Notes under the pieces: model-generated
Databases searched by the model: none
Seen by the model: only the letters and a program-made list of their open reading frames with translations
What the model was told of the DNA's origin: nothing
In this document: one piece after another, positions 7,609 through 12,205 of the stretch
How the letters are laid out: each line of letters begins with the position of its first letter
How positions within the stretch are numbered: the first letter of the stretch is position 1
Translations under genes and position numbers: made by a program
DNA from: GWF sp031972135
GTDB lineage: Bacteria; Patescibacteriota; Microgenomatia; UBA1400; UBA12108
Direction of reading: 5' to 3'
Assembly (NCBI GenBank): GCA_031972135.1
Contig: DALYFH010000028.1
Coordinates: forward strand, 1 to 12,205
Length of the DNA stretch: 12,205 bases

Positions 7609-8277
7609 ATGGTAAAAGCTAAAGCATTTCTTTTTGACATGGACGGTGTGCTCGCTGACTCAGAGACTGAGTGGGACCGCCAAGGTTATGACAAGCTTCT
7701 CAAAGAGCATTTTGGAGATGAACTGTTTGCAAAAGTCGAAATAAGAGGTGGTGTGTCCATAAAGGGGATTTTTGATCTATATGTAGCTGCAGGGTGGAGT
7801 GGTGAATATGAGCCATTTGAGAAAAAGTGTATAGAGATGGGCGAGCGGATCTACGGCACCATCCCCCTAACTAAAGGTATAAATGAGCTAATACAGTACC
7901 TAGCAGATGAGGGCTTTAAAATCGGCGTAGTCTCTAGTTCGCTACTACTATGGGTAAATACACTGGTTGGTCGGATCAAAGAGAAAGAGCGTATCTCGTT
8001 AATCCTGTCTGTTAACAACCATCCGACACTAAGAGCTAAACCAGCGCCAGACCCATACCTTCACGCGATGGAGCAGCTAGGAGTGAAGCCTGAGGATACA
8101 ATTATTCTCGAAGATTCTTTGACTGGTGTCACCGCAGCAAAAGCTAGTGGTGCAAAGGTTATCTGCTTTACAGAATTTCATCATGGATATGACTGGCAAC
8201 CACTACCAGAGAATGCGGACTATTATGCCAAAGATACTGCTGAAGTCCGTGCGATCGTAGCCAAATTGAGTAGTTAA
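7609..8277 (+). CDS. HAD-superfamily hydrolase (beta-phosphoglucomutase / phosphatase type)
   Basis: 222 residues with all four HAD motifs. Motif I is FLFDMDGVLADSE with the nucleophile D10 and the acid/base D12. Motif II is VVSSS (S109/S110), motif III is RAKPAPDPY (K144), and motif IV is ILEDSLTGV (E168, D169). Residues about 17-86 form the small helical C1 cap typical of beta-phosphoglucomutase-like enzymes and phosphoglycolate-type phosphatases. It is expected to be a cytoplasmic Mg2+-dependent phosphatase or phosphomutase acting on a small phosphorylated metabolite. The substrate cannot be read from the sequence. It appears to be monocistronic, with its own extended -10 promoter, and is followed 19 bp later by tRNA-Thr. 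The stop is TAA with an in-frame TAG right behind it. Confidence 0.93.
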   Translation: MVKAKAFLFDMDGVLADSETEWDRQGYDKLLKEHFGDELFAKVEIRGGVSIKGIFDLYVAAGWSGEYEPFEKKCIEMGERIYGTIPLTKGINELIQYLADEGFKIGVVSSSLLLWVNTLVGRIKEKERISLILSVNNHPTLRAKPAPDPYLHAMEQLGVKPEDTIILEDSLTGVTAAKASGAKVICFTEFHHGYDWQPLPENADYYAKDTAEVRAIVAKLSS

Positions 8278-8296
8278 TAGGATAATAGCTTCTATA

Positions 8297-8369
8297 GCCA
8301 GGATAGCTCAGTTGGTAGAGCAGCGGTATCGTAAACCGCAGGTCCAGGGTTCGATCCCCTGTCCTGGCT
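8297..8369 (+). tRNA. tRNA-Thr (anticodon CGU)
   Basis: Complete 73-nt cloverleaf. The acceptor stem is GCCAGGA/TCCTGGC and the D stem is GCTC/GAGC with AGTTGGTA in the loop. The anticodon stem is GCGGT/ACCGC with the loop ATCGTAA, giving anticodon CGT at 8330-8332, which reads ACG threonine. The variable loop is AGGTC, and the T stem is CAGGG/CCCTG with TTCGATC. All stems pair perfectly. The discriminator is T, and CCA is not encoded (CAA follows), so a CCA-adding enzyme is required. GATAAT at 8281-8286 is a likely -10 box. Confidence 0.97.
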
Positions 8370-8407
8370 CAAATATTACTTGCCTCTTTTTTTTGCTAAG
8401 CTCTTTT

Positions 8408-9088
8408 TCATGAATCATACTGAGATACCTCCTTAATTAAATATTTAATGTGAGCATCGATACGTGGATCAAAAGTTTTCATGTCTAGCACTATTGCTCT
8501 CACCTCTTCTCTCTTAAGTTTCTTCACAAGCTCAGATAGATTATTTTCTAGATCTTTGAGATATTTGTAGCTGTGGTAGTTCTCAAATTCGCGACCTCTA
8601 TTTTTGATCCGTTCTAAACAAGTAGGAATATCACACCGACAGTAAATAACTAAATCTGGATATATTATTTTTGAATTAATCGACTCTTTTGTTAGTTTCT
8701 TGAATAGAGACCATTCACCTATTGTCATAGTGCCAGCTTTAAGGTGATGTTTGGCATATACTTCGATTCCCATCAGTAATCCTGAATCGATTATTTTTGT
8801 TTTAGATATATTTTTACTTAATTCTTTAGTTAAATATTTCGCTCTTTCTGAGGTATAAAACAGTTCAGTTGCGAGCGCCCAACGGGCATGATCTTTAACA
8901 TATAGTGGAAGGAATGGGTTCGATGTATACATCTCTGCGTCTATAAATATTGCTGAAATTTTTTTTGATAGTATCTTGGCAAGAGTTNNNNNNNNNNTGC
9001 CAACATTAAACCAATGACACGCTAAACTTCGAGCAAGAGTTGTTTTTCCTGATCCCACATTCCCAATAATTGTTATGGTTTTTGTCAT
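8408..9088 (-). CDS. Deoxynucleoside kinase-family P-loop protein, with assembly gap and duplicated P-loop
   Basis: dNK-family enzymes phosphorylate deoxynucleosides with ATP for dNTP salvage. Visible signatures are the Walker A IIGNVGSGKTTLA (7-19), the catalytic-Glu region DAEMYTSNPFLPLY (E52), ARWALATELFYTSERAKYL (69-86), GIEVYAKH, PDLVIYCRC and the LID ERIKNRGREFE (159-169). Two active-site positions deviate: the base-binding Gln of the usual 'TQL' is Glu75, and the usual D/E-R-S motif is D101-S-G. The 10-N gap follows an apparently repeated P-loop segment (NVG...TLAxxL occurs twice); removing one 18-residue copy gives about 208 residues, the normal family length. It is the last gene of the operon, and its ATG overlaps the HD gene stop by four bases (ATGA). 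AAAGGA upstream is a modest Shine-Dalgarno. Family membership is firm; activity and substrate are uncertain. Confidence 0.82.
   Translation of the reverse strand: MTKTITIIGNVGSGKTTLARSLACHWFNVGXXXXTLAKILSKKISAIFIDAEMYTSNPFLPLYVKDHARWALATELFYTSERAKYLTKELSKNISKTKIIDSGLLMGIEVYAKHHLKAGTMTIGEWSLFKKLTKESINSKIIYPDLVIYCRCDIPTCLERIKNRGREFENYHSYKYLKDLENNLSELVKKLKREEVRAIVLDMKTFDPRIDAHIKYLIKEVSQYDS
8988..8997. other. Assembly gap (10 N) in the kinase gene
   Basis: Ten Ns interrupt the kinase just after ...CHWFNVG. Here the ten Ns keep the reading frame, and four missing codons would fit SGKT of a second P-loop. The duplication around the gap suggests either overlapping contig ends or strain variation, so the exact N-terminal sequence should not be trusted. 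Confidence 0.85.
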
Positions 9089-9888
9089 AACTCGAATCCT
9101 TTTAGTTCTTTATCTAGAAATTCTTTCATTTCATCGATGACTGGCAAAAATCCCCATCCTGCGTCGGTATATGATTTCATCATGCCTTTGTCGAACCAAT
9201 TCAAAATGGCTAGACTAGCTTCTTTACGTTCAATTTGATGAATTAGCTCGTCGACTATAGGAAACGTTTTTGTTGCTGCGATCTTTGAAATATGTGCACC
9301 TGCCTCAGAAAATGACCATTCTATAATCTTTCCTTTTTCATCAATTTTTTGGATTATCCCCCTGCGTAGATCCATTGCTTTTTGTATGACAGACTTATTT
9401 CCATCTACCATGTCGTGGAGTCTGACGTATAGTGCTAGAGGTGAGCTTAAAACTACCCACTCATCTATAAAGCCATGGAATTTCTTCTGGCTCACTTTCC
9501 CGAGAATGTTATGATCTACAAAGTGATGGGCAGCTTCATATTCTGCTAGTTCTTTGGCTCTACGGATATCCTCCGAGTTATGACCAGAGTAGGCATAATT
9601 TAAGTCACCATGTGGAGTAAACCCTTCAGGGATGTCATGAATAAGTATGCCTGCTGTAGATTCTAGATAATCGATCTCTCCGGTAACGGATGGATATGTC
9701 TTATAGAATCTATCATTCTCTTGGAGCATGCTGAGCGTATGTTTCCAGACATTTTCGTGCGTCTGGCCCGGCTGAGGAACTAAATTGGGTGAGCGAGTTA
9801 ATCCGCTAAGTTGACGTTGTATTAAATCCAATTTGCCTTTGGATAATTGTATTCCTACTAAATTCAATTGTTCGTTAATAATTGTCAT
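9085..9888 (-). CDS. HD-domain phosphohydrolase, probably nucleotidase-like
   Basis: 267 residues. HD-superfamily metal ligands are in the order seen in YfbR/HD_3 5'-deoxynucleotidases: H50 in HENVWKHTL, H84-D85 in LIHDIPEG and D159 in RLHDMVDG. Spacing (34 and 74 residues) is close to that of YfbR. AEYEAAHHF (115-123) supplies the usual acidic helix between them. There is no signal peptide or membrane segment, so it is cytoplasmic. Such enzymes dephosphorylate (d)NMPs or hydrolyse other phosphoesters using divalent metal. Being translationally coupled to a deoxynucleoside-kinase-like gene supports nucleotide-pool control, the opposite reaction direction to the kinase. The start at 9888 lies 3 nt after the stop of the preceding gene; no Shine-Dalgarno is clear. 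HD membership is solid; the substrate is inferred. Confidence 0.82.
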   Translation of the reverse strand: MTIINEQLNLVGIQLSKGKLDLIQRQLSGLTRSPNLVPQPGQTHENVWKHTLSMLQENDRFYKTYPSVTGEIDYLESTAGILIHDIPEGFTPHGDLNYAYSGHNSEDIRRAKELAEYEAAHHFVDHNILGKVSQKKFHGFIDEWVVLSSPLALYVRLHDMVDGNKSVIQKAMDLRRGIIQKIDEKGKIIEWSFSEAGAHISKIAATKTFPIVDELIHQIERKEASLAILNWFDKGMMKSYTDAGWGFLPVIDEMKEFLDKELKGFEL

Positions 9889-9891
9889 ATA

Positions 9892-10272
9892 CTAGTCGTC
9901 TAATAATTGACGCAAATCTACTATTCCGCTGTGATCATGAAAAAATGATGTAAGAAAATGAGCTTGTTCTGGAAACATTTCGATTAATTGAGTAGGGCTG
10001 TAAGTACTATCGTCACGTTGACCACATTCTAGACAATATGGATGACCTTCTTTATCAACTACACTAATAACATATTTCATAGTGCCATCTGCAGGCCATT
10101 TGCATGATGCTGAAGTGCTAATTTGAGTGTGTGAATATATGATAGTGGCGGAATTCTCTTCGACTAGTTCCCTCAGAGATGGATGTAAAAAATTCTCCCA
10201 AAAACTCAAGTCATCATAGTTACTGCGATCAATGCCTATATGCTTAATTAATTGTTCTCTGACTAACGTCAT
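9892..10272 (-). CDS. Hypothetical protein, 126 residues, possible Cys/His metal site
   Basis: Not recognised. The start is set at 10272, not the longer in-frame ATG at 10326, because a strong AAAAAAGGAGG Shine-Dalgarno lies just before 10272 and the ATG overlaps the upstream stop (ATGA). The protein is soluble and acidic at the C-terminus (VDLRQLLDD). C57 (SASCKW), C80 and C83 (YCLECG), and H113/H115 (FHDHSG) could form a metal site, but this is only a suggestion. It sits between an unknown protein and the HD phosphohydrolase in the salvage-like operon. Confidence 0.78.
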   Translation of the reverse strand: MTLVREQLIKHIGIDRSNYDDLSFWENFLHPSLRELVEENSATIIYSHTQISTSASCKWPADGTMKYVISVVDKEGHPYCLECGQRDDSTYSPTQLIEMFPEQAHFLTSFFHDHSGIVDLRQLLDD

Positions 10273-10730
10273 ACTGCCTCCTTTTTTGAGATTACGTCTC
10301 CTAAGTTCGCAAGCCTCTCGTTCCATGGATATATTGGAGACACGCTTAAGTGTTGGCCATCAGACAACTTGATCGTGAGATAAATAGAATGTAGAAATGG
10401 GTAGTCCTGTTTGGATAAGCGTCCTTGTTTTCTAGGATCAATAGTAATGTCAGCTCCTTCATCCTCCATCGCCAATATCCATGCAATGGTTAGCATTGGT
10501 AGATGCTCCAGATTCTCAAAGTCTCTAGGTTTTAATAAGGAGTTATCTATTTTTGAAAATGCTTTAGAGTCGACTATAAAGTATGCAAACGCTTTTTGGT
10601 TTACTAGAGGTATTTCTCCGTCTAATACCTGAGAGTCTTCACGCTGTAAACCTAATGCAGTGAGTTTGGCTTTTGCTTTGTTCCTCCACTGAGCTCTTTC
10701 AATCAGCTTTTGTTCTATATTTTCTCTCAT
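10269..10730 (-). CDS. Hypothetical protein, 153 residues
   Basis: Not recognised. It is soluble and Cys-free, with a charged N-terminal helix (ENIEQKLIERAQWRNKAKAK) and a mixed alpha/beta remainder (AYFIVDSKAFSKID, IYLTIKLSDG). No catalytic motif is evident and there is no signal peptide. The start is well supported by a near-perfect Shine-Dalgarno and a four-base ATGA overlap with the PPDK-like gene; its own stop overlaps the next start in the same way. It is the second gene of the five-gene minus-strand operon and is presumably co-translated with both neighbours. Confidence 0.8.
   Translation of the reverse strand: MRENIEQKLIERAQWRNKAKAKLTALGLQREDSQVLDGEIPLVNQKAFAYFIVDSKAFSKIDNSLLKPRDFENLEHLPMLTIAWILAMEDEGADITIDPRKQGRLSKQDYPFLHSIYLTIKLSDGQHLSVSPIYPWNERLANLGDVISKKEAV
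10276..10287 (-). promoter_or_regulatory. Strong Shine-Dalgarno fixing the start of the 126-residue protein
   Basis: AAAAAAGGAGGC on the minus strand stands 3 nt before ATG 10272, with GGAGG centred at a good distance. It also encodes KKEA at the end of the upstream protein, so the site is shared with coding sequence. Confidence 0.85.
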
Positions 10731-11512
10731 ATCACCTCCTTTTTTGTTAATAAATTTTGAATAATTAGATCTCCATTGGTTAGTTCTGCAAAATATAGCG
10801 AGTGAGCGCCATATTTCTTAAAGATGAGCCGACTCCAATTAGCTAGGTTCTTTAGCTGAAGTGCGTTTAAAATTGGAGTGCTATAGGGATATAGTCTGTT
10901 CTCTATGGTTTTGAGTCCATGTCGTGTTACTTTAATAATTCGAGAATGTTCACCAAGTTGAGTTAATTTGAACGACGACGTACTGGCTGGTGCTCGATAA
11001 ATGTCTGGAGCGATACCTTCGACTTGCAGTGCTCGAGTATGTTCACCCAGTATTGTGTTTATCTCAATATTGTTACCGTCGTGGTTAAGTGATCCACATT
11101 TAATGGATTTGTAGTAAGACTGAAGAATAAAGCGTACATCTGCTTTGTTTGGATTTATTACTTTTGATGCGAGTAGCTTGCAGTTAGTCTCTATGATCCG
11201 TCTAAAACTATCAAATGAACTTATATTGAGTGAGTTTGGTGCAACAAATGTTAATTCTAGGTTACTAGATTCATATGCGTTGTGTCGAAGTGTTACCGAA
11301 CTGTTAGTCGCGATTGTAGCAAAGACATGTCCAAACTCAGACCAGGCTTTGTCACTGATTTTACGATTATTGAAATATTCTTGAAAGAACTCTTTGGTGG
11401 TTATAAAGGGCAGCTTGATCGTGGGAATTTCTAGGCCTAAGAGCTGCTGTATACCATGGATCTTGGGTGAGAGGGTGGTGGTTGATTGGGCTAGTGGTTC
11501 TAAGTAGTACAT
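10727..11512 (-). CDS. Stand-alone, divergent PPDK/PEP-synthase nucleotide-binding (PPDK_N-like) domain protein
   Basis: 261 residues resembling, over their whole length, the ATP-grasp half of pyruvate phosphate dikinase and PEP synthase. KIHGIQQLLGLEIPTIKLPF-ITTKEFFQEYF (17-47) corresponds to 'GGKAxxLxxL..G..VP..fvvTT.AF..F'. LRHNAYESS (75-83) corresponds to the 'VRSSAxxED' loop, with R76 kept. The segment around RFILQSYYKS (127-136) and LGEHTRALQVEGIAPDIY (155-172) corresponds to '.VQ.mv.s..sG' and 'G.GE..v.G...PD.y'. KKYGAHSLYFAELTNGDLII-Q (232-252) corresponds to 'i..hfG.pqDiEwa...g.lyiLQaRP', with Q252 kept but the Arg missing. There is no phosphohistidine or PEP-binding domain, and the protein is shorter than the usual roughly 320-residue domain. 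It may bind or transfer from nucleotides, or be a degenerate regulator. It is the first gene of the operon, behind an attenuator-like leader. Confidence 0.6.
   Translation of the reverse strand: MYYLEPLAQSTTTLSPKIHGIQQLLGLEIPTIKLPFITTKEFFQEYFNNRKISDKAWSEFGHVFATIATNSSVTLRHNAYESSNLELTFVAPNSLNISSFDSFRRIIETNCKLLASKVINPNKADVRFILQSYYKSIKCGSLNHDGNNIEINTILGEHTRALQVEGIAPDIYRAPASTSSFKLTQLGEHSRIIKVTRHGLKTIENRLYPYSTPILNALQLKNLANWSRLIFKKYGAHSLYFAELTNGDLIIQNLLTKKEVI
10731..10745 (-). promoter_or_regulatory. Near-perfect extended Shine-Dalgarno of the 153-residue protein
   Basis: AAAAAAGGAGGTGAT directly precedes ATG 10730 on the minus strand. AAGGAGGTGAT matches the canonical 16S rRNA 3' end over eleven bases, which supports a normal bacterial anti-Shine-Dalgarno in this organism. 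The site lies inside the last codons (KKEVI) of the upstream gene. Confidence 0.88.
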
Positions 11513-11531
11513 TTGTTTTTGTACTTATTCT

Positions 11532-11545
11532 GTACCTGGGGGTAC
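11532..11545 (-). repeat. Small leader hairpin GTACC-CCCA-GGTAC
   Basis: On the minus strand this is a 5-bp GUACC/GGUAC stem with a four-base loop, between the terminator-like hairpin and the start codon. GUAC recurs further downstream (in AAGTAC and ATGTAC), so alternative pairings are possible. Confidence 0.45.
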
Positions 11546-11570
11546 AAAAAAAGGCCTTTTTTTGGCCTTT
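11546..11570 (-). terminator. Attenuator-like intrinsic terminator in the operon leader
   Basis: Read on the minus strand: AAAGGCC, loop of seven A, GGCCTTT, then TTTT. This is a 7-bp stem with a U-rich tail, the form of a Rho-independent terminator. It lies inside the predicted 5' leader of the five-gene operon, downstream of its promoter, so it would act as an attenuator unless bypassed. AAAAAAAGGCCTTTTTTT at 11546-11563 is also a perfect palindrome, and the homopolymer A7/U7 tracts are prone to transcript slippage. Confidence 0.55.
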
Positions 11571-11587
11571 ACTACTTAGCGTGAGGG

Positions 11588-11617
11588 ACTATAACACGAC
11601 ACATGGAGTTTTGTCAA
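11588..11617 (-). promoter_or_regulatory. Strong promoter of the five-gene operon
   Basis: On the minus strand a perfect -35 TTGACA (11617-11612) is followed, after 18 bp, by TATAGT (11593-11588) preceded by TGT, a TGn-extended -10. Transcription should begin near 11581, giving a leader of roughly 70 nt before ATG 11512. This is the best sigma-70-type promoter in the window and the only one with a long leader. Confidence 0.75.
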
Positions 11618-11693
11618 TAGCACTATGGGACATATCAGAAAGTGTCTTAATGGATACTATTGATCTATCTGTTTAGTGCATTAGCTACCTTAG

Positions 11694-11702
11694 TGCTATA
11701 CT
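11694..11702 (+). promoter_or_regulatory. Extended -10 box of the Ig-repeat membrane protein gene (short leader)
   Basis: TGC-TATACT ends 9 nt before ATG 11712, the same geometry as the HAD gene. There is no Shine-Dalgarno in CGACTTAAT. The -35 region is weak. The space 11618-11690 between the divergent promoters shows nothing further that I can identify. Confidence 0.5.
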
Positions 11703-11711
11703 CGACTTAAT

Positions 11712-12205
11712 ATGAGCTCAAGACTAGAAAGAATTAGAAGTAAGCGTGCAGGCAAGCAAGGAGTCTGGCTACTCGTCATTGCGCTTTTATTAGTAGTTGT
11801 TACTATCTTTTGGGGTCTACCAGCCCTAGCGAGACTCGCCGGGAATACGATCTCGACCGATAATACCCCTAGTCAAAAGTACGAGCTAAAGCCGACTCCT
11901 CCGATCATCTCTGATATCCCCGAGGCTACTCATAGCGCAACTGTCGCCATAAATGGATATGCGCAACCAGGGATTGATGTTGTGATGTATCTAAACGGGG
12001 CAGAGATAGGCCGCAAGCTGACATCTGAGTCTGGTACTTTTACTTTTCAGAACGTACCAATCGAAAGTGGTGATAACTCGGTCTATGCCTATACTTCGAC
12101 TGCTCAAGGCATGATGAGCGAAAAATCAAAAGAGTATACGATCACACTAGATAACGAAAAGCCAACTGTAACGTTAGATTCGCCAAAGGATGGAGATGTG
12201 TTTAG
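11712..12205 (+). CDS. Membrane-anchored protein with bacterial Ig-like repeats, C-terminus outside window
   Basis: The frame is open from ATG 11712 to the right edge (164 full codons, no stop). The N-terminus is basic (RLERIRSKRAGKQ), followed by one hydrophobic segment at about 18-38 (VWLLVIALLLVVVTIFWGL) without a signal-peptidase site. This predicts a single anchor with the rest outside the cytoplasm. After a Pro/Thr-rich linker comes a first Ig-like domain, about residues 74-150: ATVAINGYAQPGIDVVMYLNG, then ESGTFTFQNVPIESGDNSVYAY and EYTITLDNEKP. VTLDSPKDGDVF appears to open a second one. This is the pattern of bacterial surface Ig-fold repeats (glucodextranase-B/Big type). It could be an adhesion or wall-associated protein; the function depends on what follows outside the window. 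Confidence 0.88.
   Translation, partial: MSSRLERIRSKRAGKQGVWLLVIALLLVVVTIFWGLPALARLAGNTISTDNTPSQKYELKPTPPIISDIPEATHSATVAINGYAQPGIDVVMYLNGAEIGRKLTSESGTFTFQNVPIESGDNSVYAYTSTAQGMMSEKSKEYTITLDNEKPTVTLDSPKDGDVF

Larger units (their letters stand above)
11500..11579 (-). promoter_or_regulatory. Leader RNA with long-range 10-bp inverted repeat reaching into the first codons
   Basis: CTAAGTAGTA (11509-11500 complement) and TACTACTTAG form perfect arms at 11500-11509 and 11570-11579. In the minus-strand mRNA the 5' arm CUAAGUAGUA begins about at the transcription start, and the 3' arm is codons 2-4 (UAC UAC UUA) of the PPDK-like gene. Between them lie a terminator-like hairpin and a second small hairpin. 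Closing the long stem would bury the bases right after the AUG and draw the intervening hairpins into one structure. Regulation by this structure is inferred. Confidence 0.5.

Noticed and set aside
8387..8394. T8 tract after tRNA-Thr as an intrinsic terminator
   Set aside because: No GC-rich hairpin precedes it apart from the tRNA itself. It may help end transcription, but the usual structure is absent. The 38 bp to the kinase stop hold nothing else.
10273..10326. Longer start for the 126-residue protein
   Set aside because: A very strong Shine-Dalgarno sits just before ATG 10272, within the would-be extension, and the ATGA overlap fits the operon style.
4815..10729. Alternative genetic code with TGA as glycine or tryptophan, as in some candidate phyla
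   Set aside because: TGA ends elp3, the kinase, the HD protein, the 153-residue protein and the PPDK-like protein at positions that fit family lengths and ATGA start overlaps.
11467..11676. Plus-strand ORF of 69 codons with a hydrophobic start, spanning the leader region
   Set aside because: It runs antisense through the first codons, leader hairpins and promoter of the minus-strand operon, has no Shine-Dalgarno or promoter, and its hydrophobic run comes from the homopolymer-rich leader.
1..12205. CRISPR array, insertion sequence or phage att site
   Set aside because: No spaced direct repeats, transposase-like frames or terminal inverted repeats were found on reading both strands.

Overview
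The window looks like a metagenome scaffold from an ultra-small bacterium, most likely of the Candidate Phyla Radiation (Patescibacteria; Saccharibacteria-like is my best guess at low confidence). The reasons are the gene content (a giant secreted alpha-2-macroglobulin carrying an intein-like Hint domain, a one-gene Elp3, stand-alone salvage enzymes), a tRNA gene without an encoded CCA end, very tight packing, and two 10-N scaffold gaps. Several genes end in TGA at sensible overlapping junctions, so the standard bacterial code fits and a recoded TGA does not. Ribosome binding sites inside the operon match the usual anti-Shine-Dalgarno sequence.

Layout. 1-4775 (minus): one very large gene for a secreted alpha-2-macroglobulin (A2M), cut by the left edge of the window. 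It has an intact CVEQ thioester and a 126-residue Hint domain of the bacterial intein-like (BIL) A-type sitting in the bait region. 4815-6368 (minus): Elp3, the radical SAM/acetyltransferase that modifies wobble uridine in tRNA. 6346-7022 (plus): a Trm9/ALKBH8-like methyltransferase, divergent from elp3 and overlapping its start, broken by an assembly gap. 7025-7573 (minus): an unrecognised 182-residue protein. 7609-8277 (plus): a HAD phosphatase/phosphomutase. 8297-8369 (plus): tRNA-Thr(CGU). 8408-11512 (minus): a five-gene operon read right to left, namely a degenerate stand-alone PPDK/PEP-synthase nucleotide-binding domain, two unknown small proteins, an HD-domain phosphohydrolase and a deoxynucleoside-kinase-like protein. 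11513-11711: a divergent control region with a strong minus-strand promoter and an attenuator-like leader. 11712-12205 (plus): the start of a membrane-anchored protein with Ig-like repeats.

How it may work together. Elp3 makes cm5U-type wobble modifications and Trm9 esterifies cm5U to mcm5U in eukaryotes, so the divergent pair could be a minimal bacterial version of that route. The five-gene operon points to nucleotide salvage or nucleotide-pool control (kinase plus HD hydrolase), apparently preceded by a transcription attenuator. The A2M is expected to trap proteases at the cell surface, with its bait segment interrupted by a self-processing domain.

Expression signals show a pattern. Promoter-proximal genes have a -10 hexamer only about 6-17 nt before the ATG and no Shine-Dalgarno, which suggests leaderless or very short-leader mRNAs. 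Two operon-internal genes have near-perfect Shine-Dalgarno sequences and ATGA stop/start overlaps.
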